This document shows positions 1 to 6,285 of a stretch of DNA of 20,868 nt, one piece after another. Positions within the stretch are counted from its first letter, which is position 1. Each line of letters opens with the position of its first letter. Made by a program: the position numbers and the translations under genes. Below the pieces are notes generated by a model. It was given only the letters and a program-made list of their open reading frames with translations. It did no database searches and was not told where the DNA came from. The DNA is from Acidimicrobiaceae bacterium (GTDB lineage: Bacteria; Actinomycetota; Acidimicrobiia; Acidimicrobiales; RAAP-2). The DNA lies in contig PLSY01000277.1 of assembly GCA_003164275.1 (NCBI GenBank), positions 1-20,868 on the forward strand, in the 5' to 3' direction.

Positions 1-46
1 GTTAGTGCCCACCCTTCCAGAACGCCCACACTCGGAGTCCTCCCTC

Positions 47-694
47 ATGTCAACTACCGCACTGTCGCCCCTCGGCCCATCAGAAGATCCGCCGGAAGCA
101 CGATCACCACGACAATCCTTGCGTCAGAGCCAGCACGGTCTGGTTGCCGACACACTTCCTGGAGCACTGTCCTACGAAGCACTCCGGACGATTGCCGATG
201 GCTTCGCTCAGGTCCAGCTGCCGGTGCCCCTCGGAGACGAGGATCCGTCAACCCCCCGATCGATCCGCCTACTCGCCACTGCGTTCTATGACGTCTGGCT
301 CATCACGTGGCCTGAGGGGTCGGGTCTCGGTCCACATGATCATGGCGGGGTTCGCAGCGTCCTGCACGTCATCGATGGCGAACTGATCGAGATTGTGGCC
401 GACCACGTCGACGAGCAGCCACCCCGGGCTCGCGTTCTCCGAAAGGGCAGCACGGTCTGGGCGAAGCCCAGCCTCGTTCACGATCTGGCCAACCGCTCAG
501 GACCCGACGCCACTGCACTACACGTGTATTCGCCCCCTCTCACCGATATCTCGTTTTTCGACCTCCGCTCGGAGGGCGAATGTGAGCGCTTGCGGACATC
601 AGCTGTCCTCGAGCAGGTTCCGCAAGCCAGCTCCGACGATTCGGCTTCGCTGCCTCGCCCTCCACTGGCGCTTGTTGAGCCGTCAACCTGCTGA
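47..694 (+). CDS. Cysteine dioxygenase-type thiol dioxygenase (cupin)
   Basis: This 215-aa protein belongs to the cysteine dioxygenase cupin family, non-heme Fe(II) enzymes that oxidise a thiol such as cysteine to the sulfinic acid. The metal ligands are visible as H97 and H99 in GPHDHGG and H145 in SLVHDLAN. The HVYSPP motif near residue 159 carries the family's active-site Tyr (about Y161). I see no obvious counterpart of the substrate-carboxylate Arg of mammalian enzymes (the stretch reads YDVWLITW), so the exact thiol is open. I chose the ATG at 47 because GGAG lies 9 nt upstream; a GTG at 5 would add 14 residues with no ribosome site in view. It faces the sulfonate genes convergently. 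Sulfinates feed taurine-type sulfonates, which fits the neighbourhood. Family call is firm, substrate uncertain. Confidence 0.85.
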   Translation: MSTTALSPLGPSEDPPEARSPRQSLRQSQHGLVADTLPGALSYEALRTIADGFAQVQLPVPLGDEDPSTPRSIRLLATAFYDVWLITWPEGSGLGPHDHGGVRSVLHVIDGELIEIVADHVDEQPPRARVLRKGSTVWAKPSLVHDLANRSGPDATALHVYSPPLTDISFFDLRSEGECERLRTSAVLEQVPQASSDDSASLPRPPLALVEPSTC

Positions 695-726
695 GGGCCG
701 GCTAGAACCAGCTGATTTTTTCACGG

Positions 727-755
727 TCGAAGGGCAACCCCCAATGCCCTGTCGA
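727..755 (+). terminator. Hairpin after the thiol dioxygenase gene
   Basis: About 33 nt past the dioxygenase stop there is a stem of TCGAAGGGCA (727-736) against TGCCCTGTCGA (745-755) with one bulged G and an 8-nt loop. No U-tract follows, so it may be a weak or factor-assisted terminator. Confidence 0.4.
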
Positions 756-770
756 AGGTGATTCCCCGTG

Positions 771-797
771 GCCGGCCAATCTCCCCCCTTGGCCGGC
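771..797. terminator. Second hairpin in the convergent gap
   Basis: GCCGGCCAA (771-779) and TTGGCCGGC (789-797) form a perfect 9-bp stem around a 9-nt pyrimidine-rich loop. It lies between convergent genes and can work in both directions. No T-tract is seen. From 798 to 1115 I find no supported gene or site. Confidence 0.4.
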
Positions 798-1115
798 TGC
801 GGGAGTCATCCCTTCAACGCCGGTGCTCTCCAAGATCGGTTCGTGACGATCTTCGACCGCTGATCTCTCGGCCTTTCCAAGCCATTCGTCGACCATCGTG
901 GCCAAACCATGAAACTTCCCTTGTCCTAACTACCCCGGATAAGTGGTTCCCCCGGCGTCAAGCACACTGGCACCGAACTCAAACAGATGAGACGGTATCC
1001 GATCGATCAGGACAACGGATCAGCCAGACTTGAGCGGGCACCGGCTCAACGATGGGGCCGTTCACCTGGCAACACCGGATCGTCGGTCGACGCGTCGCCA
1101 GCCCCAGCCCCAGCC

Positions 1116-1274
1116 TTATTCAGACACCGCATGTTCCTGCCGCCGCCTGAACAAGCTCCTTCGTCGTTGGTGCAGTGGCAAGGACTCGGGTCGAACAGGG
1201 AACACCACTGTGAGCACCAGGACCCAGTACATAACAAAGCCAACAGCCAACAGCACAAGCAGAGTGAGGATCAC
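1116..1274 (-). CDS. Small single-span membrane protein, 52 aa
   Basis: This short frame reads from a GTG at 1274 to a TAA at 1116-1118 and lies 40 nt downstream of the binding-protein gene on the same strand. Residues 2-26 are almost wholly hydrophobic (VILTLLVLLAVGFVMYWVLV and on), followed by a polar tail with two Arg clusters, HQRRR and FRRR. That pattern predicts one transmembrane helix with the basic C-terminus inside the cell. An in-frame stop lies three codons before the GTG, so the protein cannot be much longer; an internal ATG at codon 15 would break the helix. The ribosome site is weak (CGGACC). I do not recognise a family. Its position suggests a small partner of the sulfonate uptake or oxidation genes, but this is inference, and a chance hydrophobic frame is possible. 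Confidence 0.42.
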   Translation of the reverse strand: MILTLLVLLAVGFVMYWVLVLTVVFPVRPESLPLHQRRRSLFRRRQEHAVSE

Positions 1275-1314
1275 GTCGGTCCGTCATGTAATTTTTTGAC
1301 GATGTGGATCGCGC

Positions 1315-2370
1315 TCACGCCTTGAGACCAGCCTTCTTGACCACTTTTGCGTTGTAGGGCAAGTCGAAGATCTTGGCTACGTTGAGCTTCTTCGGGATGA
1401 GTCCAAGTTGCAGGAAGGTGTTGGCCTCGGTCTGCTGGTAGCTGATGATGGCGGGGGTGACCGGTGTCCCGACAGCGGTGACCGACTTGGCAGCCGCCGC
1501 GGCCACCGACAGCGGCACACCGAAGGTGCTGGCGTAGGTCGAAGCAGCGAGCCCGGGGTTCTTGACCAGGGCGGCCTCGGCCTTATAGAAGCGGTTGATG
1601 AAATCAGCCAATGCTGCAGCCTTTTGGGGATTATTCAAGGCCGACTGGCTGGCGGTGAGATAGCCGAAGTCCTGCGTGTAGCCAGCGGCACTGACGAGCT
1701 GGGTGGCCTTGCCGGCTTGAATGTCCAACGCCGTCAGTGGCTGCGACAGCACGGCGGCATCGACCTTGCCGTTGGTCACGGCCGTGGATGCGCTGGTCAC
1801 TGGAAGGTTGTCCACGGTCACCGAGCCGTAGGGCATACCGGCCTTCTTGAGGATTCGGATGAGCACGTACTGCTCGACCGTTCCCTCCTGGACGGCGATG
1901 GTCTTACCCCGAAGCTGAGAGACCTTGGTGATCGACGAGCCCTTGGGCACGACGATGGCGAATGGGGAGACCGTAGGATCGGCCCCCTTCGTGACCGCCA
2001 CCACCTTCACCGGGTCGCCGGCCGCCTGGGCGAAGATGGTCGGGGTCTCCGCCATATCGCCGAGGTCAACGGATCCGCCAGTCTCCGCGGCGATGATCGG
2101 GGGGCCACCGACGAACTCGCTCCAGTTCACCTTGTATGGAGCGCCCTTCAAAGCATTGGTGGCCGTGAATACAGTTTGGTACTCCTTGAACTGATCGGCG
2201 AAGTTGATGGTCACGCCGGACAGGTCGGGCGTGGAGGAGGCAGCTCCCGCCGGGGCCGGGCCACTGAAGCCAACGACGGACAGCGCCAATGGGACAGTTG
2301 CCATGCCGAGCACGACGGTGGCTCTGGCGAAGCGCCTGACGCGTGAGGTCCTGGTGGAGCGAGACGGCAT
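1315..2370 (-). CDS. ssuA: SsuA-type sulfonate ABC transporter substrate-binding protein
   Basis: This is the periplasmic-type binding protein of an aliphatic sulfonate importer (SsuA/NMT1-like fold, 351 aa). Residues 1-44 form an export signal: a basic start with RR at 12-13, a hydrophobic core, and an Ala-rich cleavage region ending near PAGAASS. There is no lipobox Cys, which is unusual for a Gram-positive binding protein and leaves its anchoring unclear. The mature part has the typical SsuA run VNWSEFVGGPPIIAA followed by DLGDMAETPTIFAQAAGDP. The ATG at 2370 has an upstream AAGGAAAA ribosome site. It follows the TauD-like gene by 75 nt. No permease or ATPase gene is in the window, so it must share one encoded elsewhere. 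The true ligand (sulfonate, sulfate ester or taurine) is not determined by sequence. Confidence 0.85.
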   Translation of the reverse strand: MPSRSTRTSRVRRFARATVVLGMATVPLALSVVGFSGPAPAGAASSTPDLSGVTINFADQFKEYQTVFTATNALKGAPYKVNWSEFVGGPPIIAAETGGSVDLGDMAETPTIFAQAAGDPVKVVAVTKGADPTVSPFAIVVPKGSSITKVSQLRGKTIAVQEGTVEQYVLIRILKKAGMPYGSVTVDNLPVTSASTAVTNGKVDAAVLSQPLTALDIQAGKATQLVSAAGYTQDFGYLTASQSALNNPQKAAALADFINRFYKAEAALVKNPGLAASTYASTFGVPLSVAAAAAKSVTAVGTPVTPAIISYQQTEANTFLQLGLIPKKLNVAKIFDLPYNAKVVKKAGLKA

Positions 2371-2378
2371 GATCTGAT

Positions 2379-2407
2379 TTTCCTTTTGCGTGATTGTTGG
2401 ATTGTTG
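2379..2407 (-). promoter_or_regulatory. Tandem CAACAATC repeat and ribosome site before ssuA
   Basis: On the + strand GATTGTTG occurs twice in direct tandem at 2392-2399 and 2400-2407; read on the coding strand this is CAACAATC twice, 21-37 nt before the ATG. The same 8-mer occurs once more upstream of the TauD-like gene (3383-3390). The AAGGAAAA ribosome site lies between the repeat and the start. A binding-site role is inference from the repetition. Confidence 0.35.
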
Positions 2408-2445
2408 TGCGTGGCCGAGACGAGAAGAGCGCGCAGGAGCGTTGG

Positions 2446-3333
2446 CTAAAAGGGCCGGTCGCCTTGGATGGTGATTCTCTGGATCACCCGATGGGCCGTT
2501 CCATAGTCACCTATGGCGTAGTGCATGGTGGTCCGGTTGTCCCAGAAGCCGATGTCTCCCTCGTCCCACTGGTAGCGCACGACATACTCGGGTGAGGTCA
2601 TGTGCCGGTAGAGGAATGCGAGAAGACACTCGCTCTCATTGGCGGAAAGCCCCTTGACCTTGATGGTGAATCCGGGGTTCACGAAGAGATTGCGCCGACC
2701 GGTCTCGGGGTGAGTACGCACCACCGGGTGCTCCACCGAGACCAACTCGGTGAACTTCTCCCCGTCCCACTCACCTTCCCCCACATACTCGAGCAGTTTC
2801 CCGAACCCGCGAGTTCCGTCGTGGACTGCAGTGAGCCCGTTCACTAGATCCTGGAACGGCTGCGATAGCCCTTCGTAGGCGGCCTGGGTGTCAGCCCAAG
2901 GAGTGTCTCCGCCGGCAGCCGGTATGACGATGGCGTTCAGGACAGAGCCCAGTGGTGGCGTCCGGACGAAGGTGACGTCGGTGTGCCACTTGTCGCCGTC
3001 CGAGGTTTCGCCGTCCTCGCCAGAGGCGGCAAGGATCTGTCGCACCAACGAGTAGTCGATCTCGAAGATCTCCTTGTGTTCGCCAATGCCAGGAACCACG
3101 GGGTGGGCGTTGGTGATCGTACCGAAGTACGAGGCGAACTGCTTGTGTTCGAGCGGGGTGAGATGAGCGCCTGGGAAAAAGATCACTTTGTAGTCAAGGA
3201 GCGCCTGCCGGATGGCGGCAACCGTGGCGGGGTCCAACGCTCGGTGGAGGTCAACTCCCCGGATCTCGGCTCCGATGGTGCCCGACAATGGCTCGATGTC
3301 GAGCGGGATGACGGTTGTCGTGGTAGCGGTCAT
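2446..3333 (-). CDS. TauD/AtsK-type 2-oxoglutarate-dependent dioxygenase
   Basis: This 295-aa protein is an Fe(II)/2-oxoglutarate dioxygenase of the TauD/TfdA family, which hydroxylates the carbon next to sulfur or oxygen and releases sulfite from taurine-like sulfonates or sulfate from alkyl sulfates. The facial triad is visible as H117 and D119 in WHTDVTF and H271 in DNRTTMHYA. R282 and R286 in AHRVIQRIT fit the 2-oxoglutarate-binding Arg region. EHPVVRTHPETG at about 201-212 resembles the mycobacterial alkyl sulfatase subgroup, so AtsK-like activity is as plausible as taurine dioxygenase. The ATG at 3333 has GAGGG just upstream. The gene lies between ssuE and the binding protein and shares their strand. 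Family and chemistry are firm; the substrate is not. Confidence 0.88.
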   Translation of the reverse strand: MTATTTTVIPLDIEPLSGTIGAEIRGVDLHRALDPATVAAIRQALLDYKVIFFPGAHLTPLEHKQFASYFGTITNAHPVVPGIGEHKEIFEIDYSLVRQILAASGEDGETSDGDKWHTDVTFVRTPPLGSVLNAIVIPAAGGDTPWADTQAAYEGLSQPFQDLVNGLTAVHDGTRGFGKLLEYVGEGEWDGEKFTELVSVEHPVVRTHPETGRRNLFVNPGFTIKVKGLSANESECLLAFLYRHMTSPEYVVRYQWDEGDIGFWDNRTTMHYAIGDYGTAHRVIQRITIQGDRPF

Positions 3334-3693
3334 GTATCCCTCAGGGTGGTGGTGACATCGAGACGGCCCGGTGGTCTGGCGAGATTGTTGACTAATAAGG
3401 TCAATTTTGTCAAGTCACTGTAACATTTGTCCGAATTTCAGTAGTCCTCGGGTCGGCACCGTCGTGATCGAACATCTGCCTGACCACACGAGTTGGGCGG
3501 ATGCATGCCGACTAGGAGGTACCCCACTCTTCCCCTCTGTTGAGGACCAAACGGCGTAGCACCGGTGATTGCGGGTTCTCTCGCCCCTCCGAGGGCGGCC
3601 ACTGCTGGCCACTGGGCTGGTGGCGATAGGTCGGAAATGGTCTGTGATCGAGCTACGTGGCCGACTACTTGAACGTCCTCGTGGTCCCGACCG
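3334..3693. other. Intergenic region between ssuE and the TauD-like gene
   Basis: I find no supported gene here. The part next to the dioxygenase start is locally AT-rich and holds the likely promoter region listed separately. GGCCACTG is repeated 10 bp apart (3597-3604, 3607-3614), without a clear role. No strong terminator is visible after ssuE, so read-through into the dioxygenase gene remains possible. Confidence 0.6.
3383..3414 (-). promoter_or_regulatory. Promoter/operator region of the TauD-like gene
   Basis: TTGAC (3388-3392) and GTCAA (3400-3404) form a 5-bp inverted repeat with a 7-nt spacer, and a further CTTGACA on the coding strand (3414-3408) could be a -35 box. TGACTAAT (3389-3396) recurs upstream of ssuD, and GATTGTTG (3383-3390) recurs twice upstream of ssuA. 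The AT-rich composition stands out from the surroundings. Which protein binds is unknown. Confidence 0.45.
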
Positions 3694-4200
3694 TCAGGAA
3701 CGGAGCGCGTCGGCCAACACATGCGCCTGGCCCAACGCTCGTCGAAGAGTGTCGAGCACCTCCTCAGAAGGCCGCCCATCCTTGAAGTCGGCCCCGGTGG
3801 CATAGACGACAGAGGGGACGGTCCAACCCCCGAGACTGGCCACGGCCGATCGACCGCCCGTGTCCAGCGAAAGGAAGTGCGTCGGGCTCCCTGCAGTGGC
3901 GACCAAAACGACGGCGGTCCTGTCAAGGGCATCGGTGGGGAACCGGTCGAGGAATGCCTTGAGCGTCCCGTTGTACGTGGCCCGGTAAATGGGCGTGGCG
4001 AGGATCAGAATGGAGGCCTCGGATGCAGCACGGACCACCTCGTCCAACTCGTCGTCCTGTCGGCGGCCCAACAGCGCTTCAGCAGGGAGCGAGACCAGGT
4101 CGACCAGACGCCCGCCCGCTTCGATGTCGAGTGCCGCCGAGGCGAGTATGCGGGTCTTCGACGTCACCGAGTCGCCGCTGCTCACGATGACGAGGCTCAT
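3694..4200 (-). CDS. ssuE: NADPH-dependent FMN reductase, SsuE type
   Basis: This 168-aa protein is a flavodoxin-fold FMN reductase that supplies reduced FMN to the SsuD monooxygenase. The family signature is the run ILATPIYRATYNGTLKAFLD at about residues 70-90, with the flavin-phosphate loop near the N-terminus (VSSGDSVTSKTR) and GGWTVPSVVYATGADF in the C-terminal half. Length is close to the usual 170-190 aa. Its ATG overlaps the ssuD stop in an ATGA, so translation is coupled, which matches the need for the two enzymes in one two-component system. I see no insertion or lost motif. NADPH versus NADH preference cannot be read from sequence. Confidence 0.9.
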   Translation of the reverse strand: MSLVIVSSGDSVTSKTRILASAALDIEAGGRLVDLVSLPAEALLGRRQDDELDEVVRAASEASILILATPIYRATYNGTLKAFLDRFPTDALDRTAVVLVATAGSPTHFLSLDTGGRSAVASLGGWTVPSVVYATGADFKDGRPSEEVLDTLRRALGQAHVLADALRS

Positions 4201-5333
4201 TGACTCGATACCCCGGAAGGGGATGCATGGACCAGTGACCCCCGCCCATCGACGTCATCGGTGTCGAACAGCCCGGCTCGCCGGAGGAGCGGGAACACCC
4301 CTTCAGCAAACCAATAGGCCTCCTCGAGGTGAGGCTGTCCGGAAAGGATGAAGTGGTCGATGCCGAGTTCGTGATACTCGGCGACCCGCTCGGCCACCTC
4401 CTCATGGCTGCCTACGAGGGCCGTGCCGGCACCTGACCGGACAAGCCCGTATCCGGCCCACAGATTGGGGGCAATCACCAAGTTGTCCCGGCTGCCATTA
4501 TGGAGTTCGGACATCCGCCTTTGACCTACCGACTCGGCCTTGGTGAACAAACTCTGGGCTTGGGCAATCACGTCATCGGACATGGCTTCGAGCATCCGCT
4601 CGGTCACCGCCCAGGCGTCAGCTGCCCGGTCCCTGCTAATCACATGAAGCCTGATGCCGAATTGGAGTGTTCGACCGGCAGCAGAGGCGAGCTCGCGCAT
4701 GCGGCCGATTCGCTCGGCGACCTGGGCGGGGGTCTCCCCCCAGGTCAGATAGACGTCGGCGTGCTCAGCGGCCACTCCTTCAGCAGCCTCGGATGCTCCA
4801 CCGAAGAAGATCTCGGGGGCCGGATCGGGGGGCCGGACGGTGGTCGCTCCGGCAATCTCGTAATGCTTGCCGCGAAAGTCGAAAGGCCTGCCTGTCCACG
4901 CTCCACGCAGCACGGTCAGGAACTCGGCGGTGCGCTCGTATCGCTGGTCATGATCCAGCCAGTCACCGAATCGCCGCTGCTCGTCGGCATCCCCACCGGT
5001 CACGATGTTCAAGAGCACCCGACCGCCGGAGATTCTCTGGAATGTGGACGCCTGCTGGGCAGCCAGTGTGGGAGAGATGAGGCCGGGCCGGAACGCGACC
5101 AAGAACTTGAGGTTGGCCGTCTCGCGTATCAGCGCCGCCGTGGTCAACCAGGCGTCTTCGCACCAGGTGCCGGTCGGCGTCAGGACAGCTTCGTAGCCCA
5201 ACTGGTCTGCGGCCCTGGCCACCTGGGACAGGTAGTCGATATCTGGTGCACGGCGACCCACCGTGGGGCCGAACCCAACGATCTCACGGCTGTCGCCTGC
5301 GGTCGGAAGGAACCAGTGGACATGGATGCTCAT
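4197..5333 (-). CDS. ssuD: FMNH2-dependent alkanesulfonate monooxygenase
   Basis: SsuD uses reduced FMN and O2 to cleave the C-S bond of alkanesulfonates, giving an aldehyde and sulfite. The 378-aa length is normal for the family. The N-terminal HVHWFLPTAGDSRE, the TWCEDAWL segment with C58 (matching the E. coli active-site Cys region), FGIRLHVI with R228 and H230, LWAGYGLVRSGAGTALVG at about 291-308 and PHLEEAY with Y340 all fit SsuD rather than the NtaA/SnaA branch of the luciferase-like fold. The ATG at 5333 has no Shine-Dalgarno; instead TAGTCT sits 6 nt upstream, a layout typical of leaderless actinobacterial mRNAs. It leads the ssuD-ssuE pair. Function call is strong. Confidence 0.93.
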   Translation of the reverse strand: MSIHVHWFLPTAGDSREIVGFGPTVGRRAPDIDYLSQVARAADQLGYEAVLTPTGTWCEDAWLTTAALIRETANLKFLVAFRPGLISPTLAAQQASTFQRISGGRVLLNIVTGGDADEQRRFGDWLDHDQRYERTAEFLTVLRGAWTGRPFDFRGKHYEIAGATTVRPPDPAPEIFFGGASEAAEGVAAEHADVYLTWGETPAQVAERIGRMRELASAAGRTLQFGIRLHVISRDRAADAWAVTERMLEAMSDDVIAQAQSLFTKAESVGQRRMSELHNGSRDNLVIAPNLWAGYGLVRSGAGTALVGSHEEVAERVAEYHELGIDHFILSGQPHLEEAYWFAEGVFPLLRRAGLFDTDDVDGRGSLVHASPSGVSSQ

Positions 5334-5339
5334 GGCTGA

Positions 5340-5365
5340 AGACTAAGTCGTTAAACATGACTAAT
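5340..5365 (-). promoter_or_regulatory. ssuD promoter, possible leaderless start, with repeated TTAGTC
   Basis: On the coding strand TTAGTC occurs twice with an 18-nt period. The downstream copy contains TAGTCT, matching the actinobacterial -10 pattern TANNNT, exactly 6 nt before the ATG. The upstream copy lies in ATTAGTCA (5365-5358), an 8-mer also found upstream of the TauD-like gene. I see no convincing -35 box. From about 5366 to 5485 nothing further is recognisable. Confidence 0.45.
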
Positions 5366-5485
5366 CCAGTCGGCTTTATCGGCGGAGCCTGGATCTGGAA
5401 CGCTCCATCGGTCGGAATCCCTGACAATGCCCGTCGACACGTTCGCAGTCGAGCACCCAGACGATGCCTCCCGGCGTCGCGTAGT

Positions 5486-5521
5486 GGGCTCGATGACCCA
5501 TGACTTCATGGGTCATCGCCC
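5486..5521 (-). terminator. 13-bp hairpin at the end of the Tat/ferritin block
   Basis: CGATGACCCATGA (5491-5503) and TCATGGGTCATCG (5506-5518) are a perfect 13-bp inverted repeat with a 2-nt loop, and a GGG/CCC extension follows after a 2-nt bulge. The TGA that ends the in-frame stretch after the Tat gene lies inside one arm, so stop and terminator coincide. No T-run follows. Confidence 0.6.
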
Positions 5522-5739
5522 TGAAGCACAGGGTCGGTCAAAGGCTCCTGCTCCCTGCCGTGCTCCAAGCTTGCAATTGGACGTTGGCCCCACCTGCTGA
5601 CAGCCTCACGCAGCAGCGCTGCTGGCTCGGCTGCTTGGGCATCGACCGTGCGGATCTGATCGAGCAGGGTACGGATGCGGCGGTCGTTTTCGATCCACTG
5701 CTGGTAAAGCTGCGCTTCACGTGCTGTCGTCGATCCTGA
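5506..5739 (-). pseudogene. 77-codon in-frame open stretch after the Tat gene stop
   Basis: The codons directly after the TGA of the Tat gene stay open in the same frame for 77 codons and end inside the hairpin at 5491-5518. The translated stretch looks like real protein: REAQLYQQWIENDRRIRTLL, then an Ala/Glu-rich helical part ending about VSRWG. There is no ATG, GTG or TTG near its start (the first is a TTG at codon 57), so it cannot be an independent gene of this size. It is either the decayed 3' end of a gene or a C-terminal extension reached by reading through the TGA. I do not recognise the family with confidence. The coding look is a judgement from composition only. Confidence 0.4.
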
Positions 5740-6153
5740 TCAATTTTGCGAGGGATCAAAATGGGCCGCGAGGCCGACGCGGCTTTCGCCCTGGATGCCG
5801 CCTGGGTGCTCCTCAGAGAGTGGGAGGTCGACCGAACCCGGCACGTGCGTGGCCTCTGGCAAGGCTCCGGATCCTTCAGAGGATGTCGAGATGCCGGCCG
5901 CCCGATACAACGCTTGGCGAGGGTCGGCCAGCTTCGTTACTTGTCCGATCGACTTGCGGGCGCTCTTCAGTTCAGCCCCCAGAGGAAGGTCATCTAGTGC
6001 ATGGTGGATCTCCCCCTGCACCGATGCCCGCATGTTCTGCAGATCCTTCAAGAGCGAAGAGACCTTTCGGGCTGCCCCGGGAATCTTTTCGGGACCGAGC
6101 ACCATGAGAGCTACCACGGCTATGAGGAGAAGCTTCGCTGGGTCGAGGATCAT
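5740..6153 (-). CDS. TatA/TatB-type twin-arginine translocase subunit
   Basis: This 137-aa protein has the TatA/B plan: a membrane helix at about residues 5-20 (AKLLLIAVVALMVLG), the hinge GPEKIP at 20-25, an amphipathic helix at about 26-50, and a loose polar tail. The GPEKIP hinge without the Phe-Gly of TatA, and the length, favour TatB, which receives twin-arginine precursors at the membrane. AGGAGA lies 8 nt before the ATG. It lies 132 nt downstream of two ferritin-like export proteins, one with a twin-arginine motif, which suggests a dedicated role in their export. TatC is not in the window. A strong hairpin separates it from the ferritin gene, so it may have its own promoter. TatA versus TatB is not certain. 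Confidence 0.8.
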   Translation of the reverse strand: MILDPAKLLLIAVVALMVLGPEKIPGAARKVSSLLKDLQNMRASVQGEIHHALDDLPLGAELKSARKSIGQVTKLADPRQALYRAAGISTSSEGSGALPEATHVPGSVDLPLSEEHPGGIQGESRVGLAAHFDPSQN

Positions 6154-6233
6154 GACGACTGTCTCCTAGCTGGCCAACCGCATCGAGTGACGGAAAGCGG
6201 AATGGCCGTTCATGCAATAAATCCGGGCGACGA

Positions 6234-6272
6234 CGACTCGGATCGGCGCGGGGGGTGCACCGATCCGAGTCG
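6234..6272 (-). terminator. Perfect 13-bp hairpin between ferritin-like and Tat genes
   Basis: CGACTCGGATCGG (6234-6246) pairs perfectly with CCGATCCGAGTCG (6260-6272) around a 13-nt loop. It begins 13 nt after the stop of the ferritin-like gene. No long T-tract follows, so it may end or merely attenuate transcription into the Tat gene, or protect the upstream mRNA from decay. Confidence 0.65.
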
Positions 6273-6285
6273 AAAGGGGATGTGA

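Noticed and set aside
702..896. Minus-strand small frame (about 64 aa) after the thiol dioxygenase gene
   Set aside because: It has no ribosome site, overlaps two hairpins and resembles no known protein.
1408..2346. Long open frame on + opposite the binding-protein gene (312 aa)
   Set aside because: Its translation is low-complexity Gly/Arg/Asp-rich with no domain, while the opposite strand gives a clear SsuA-type protein with a signal peptide.
3334..3693. A SAM-type riboswitch upstream of the TauD-like gene
   Set aside because: I looked for the conserved SAM-II/SAM-IV core words and stems and did not find them.
3438..3932. Minus-strand frame covering the intergenic region and part of ssuE
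   Set aside because: Half of it is a shadow of ssuE; the rest is Pro/Arg-rich with no recognised motif.
4500..5339. Open frame on + opposite ssuD (279 aa)
   Set aside because: It is the mirror of a fully recognisable SsuD; the translation has no family motif.
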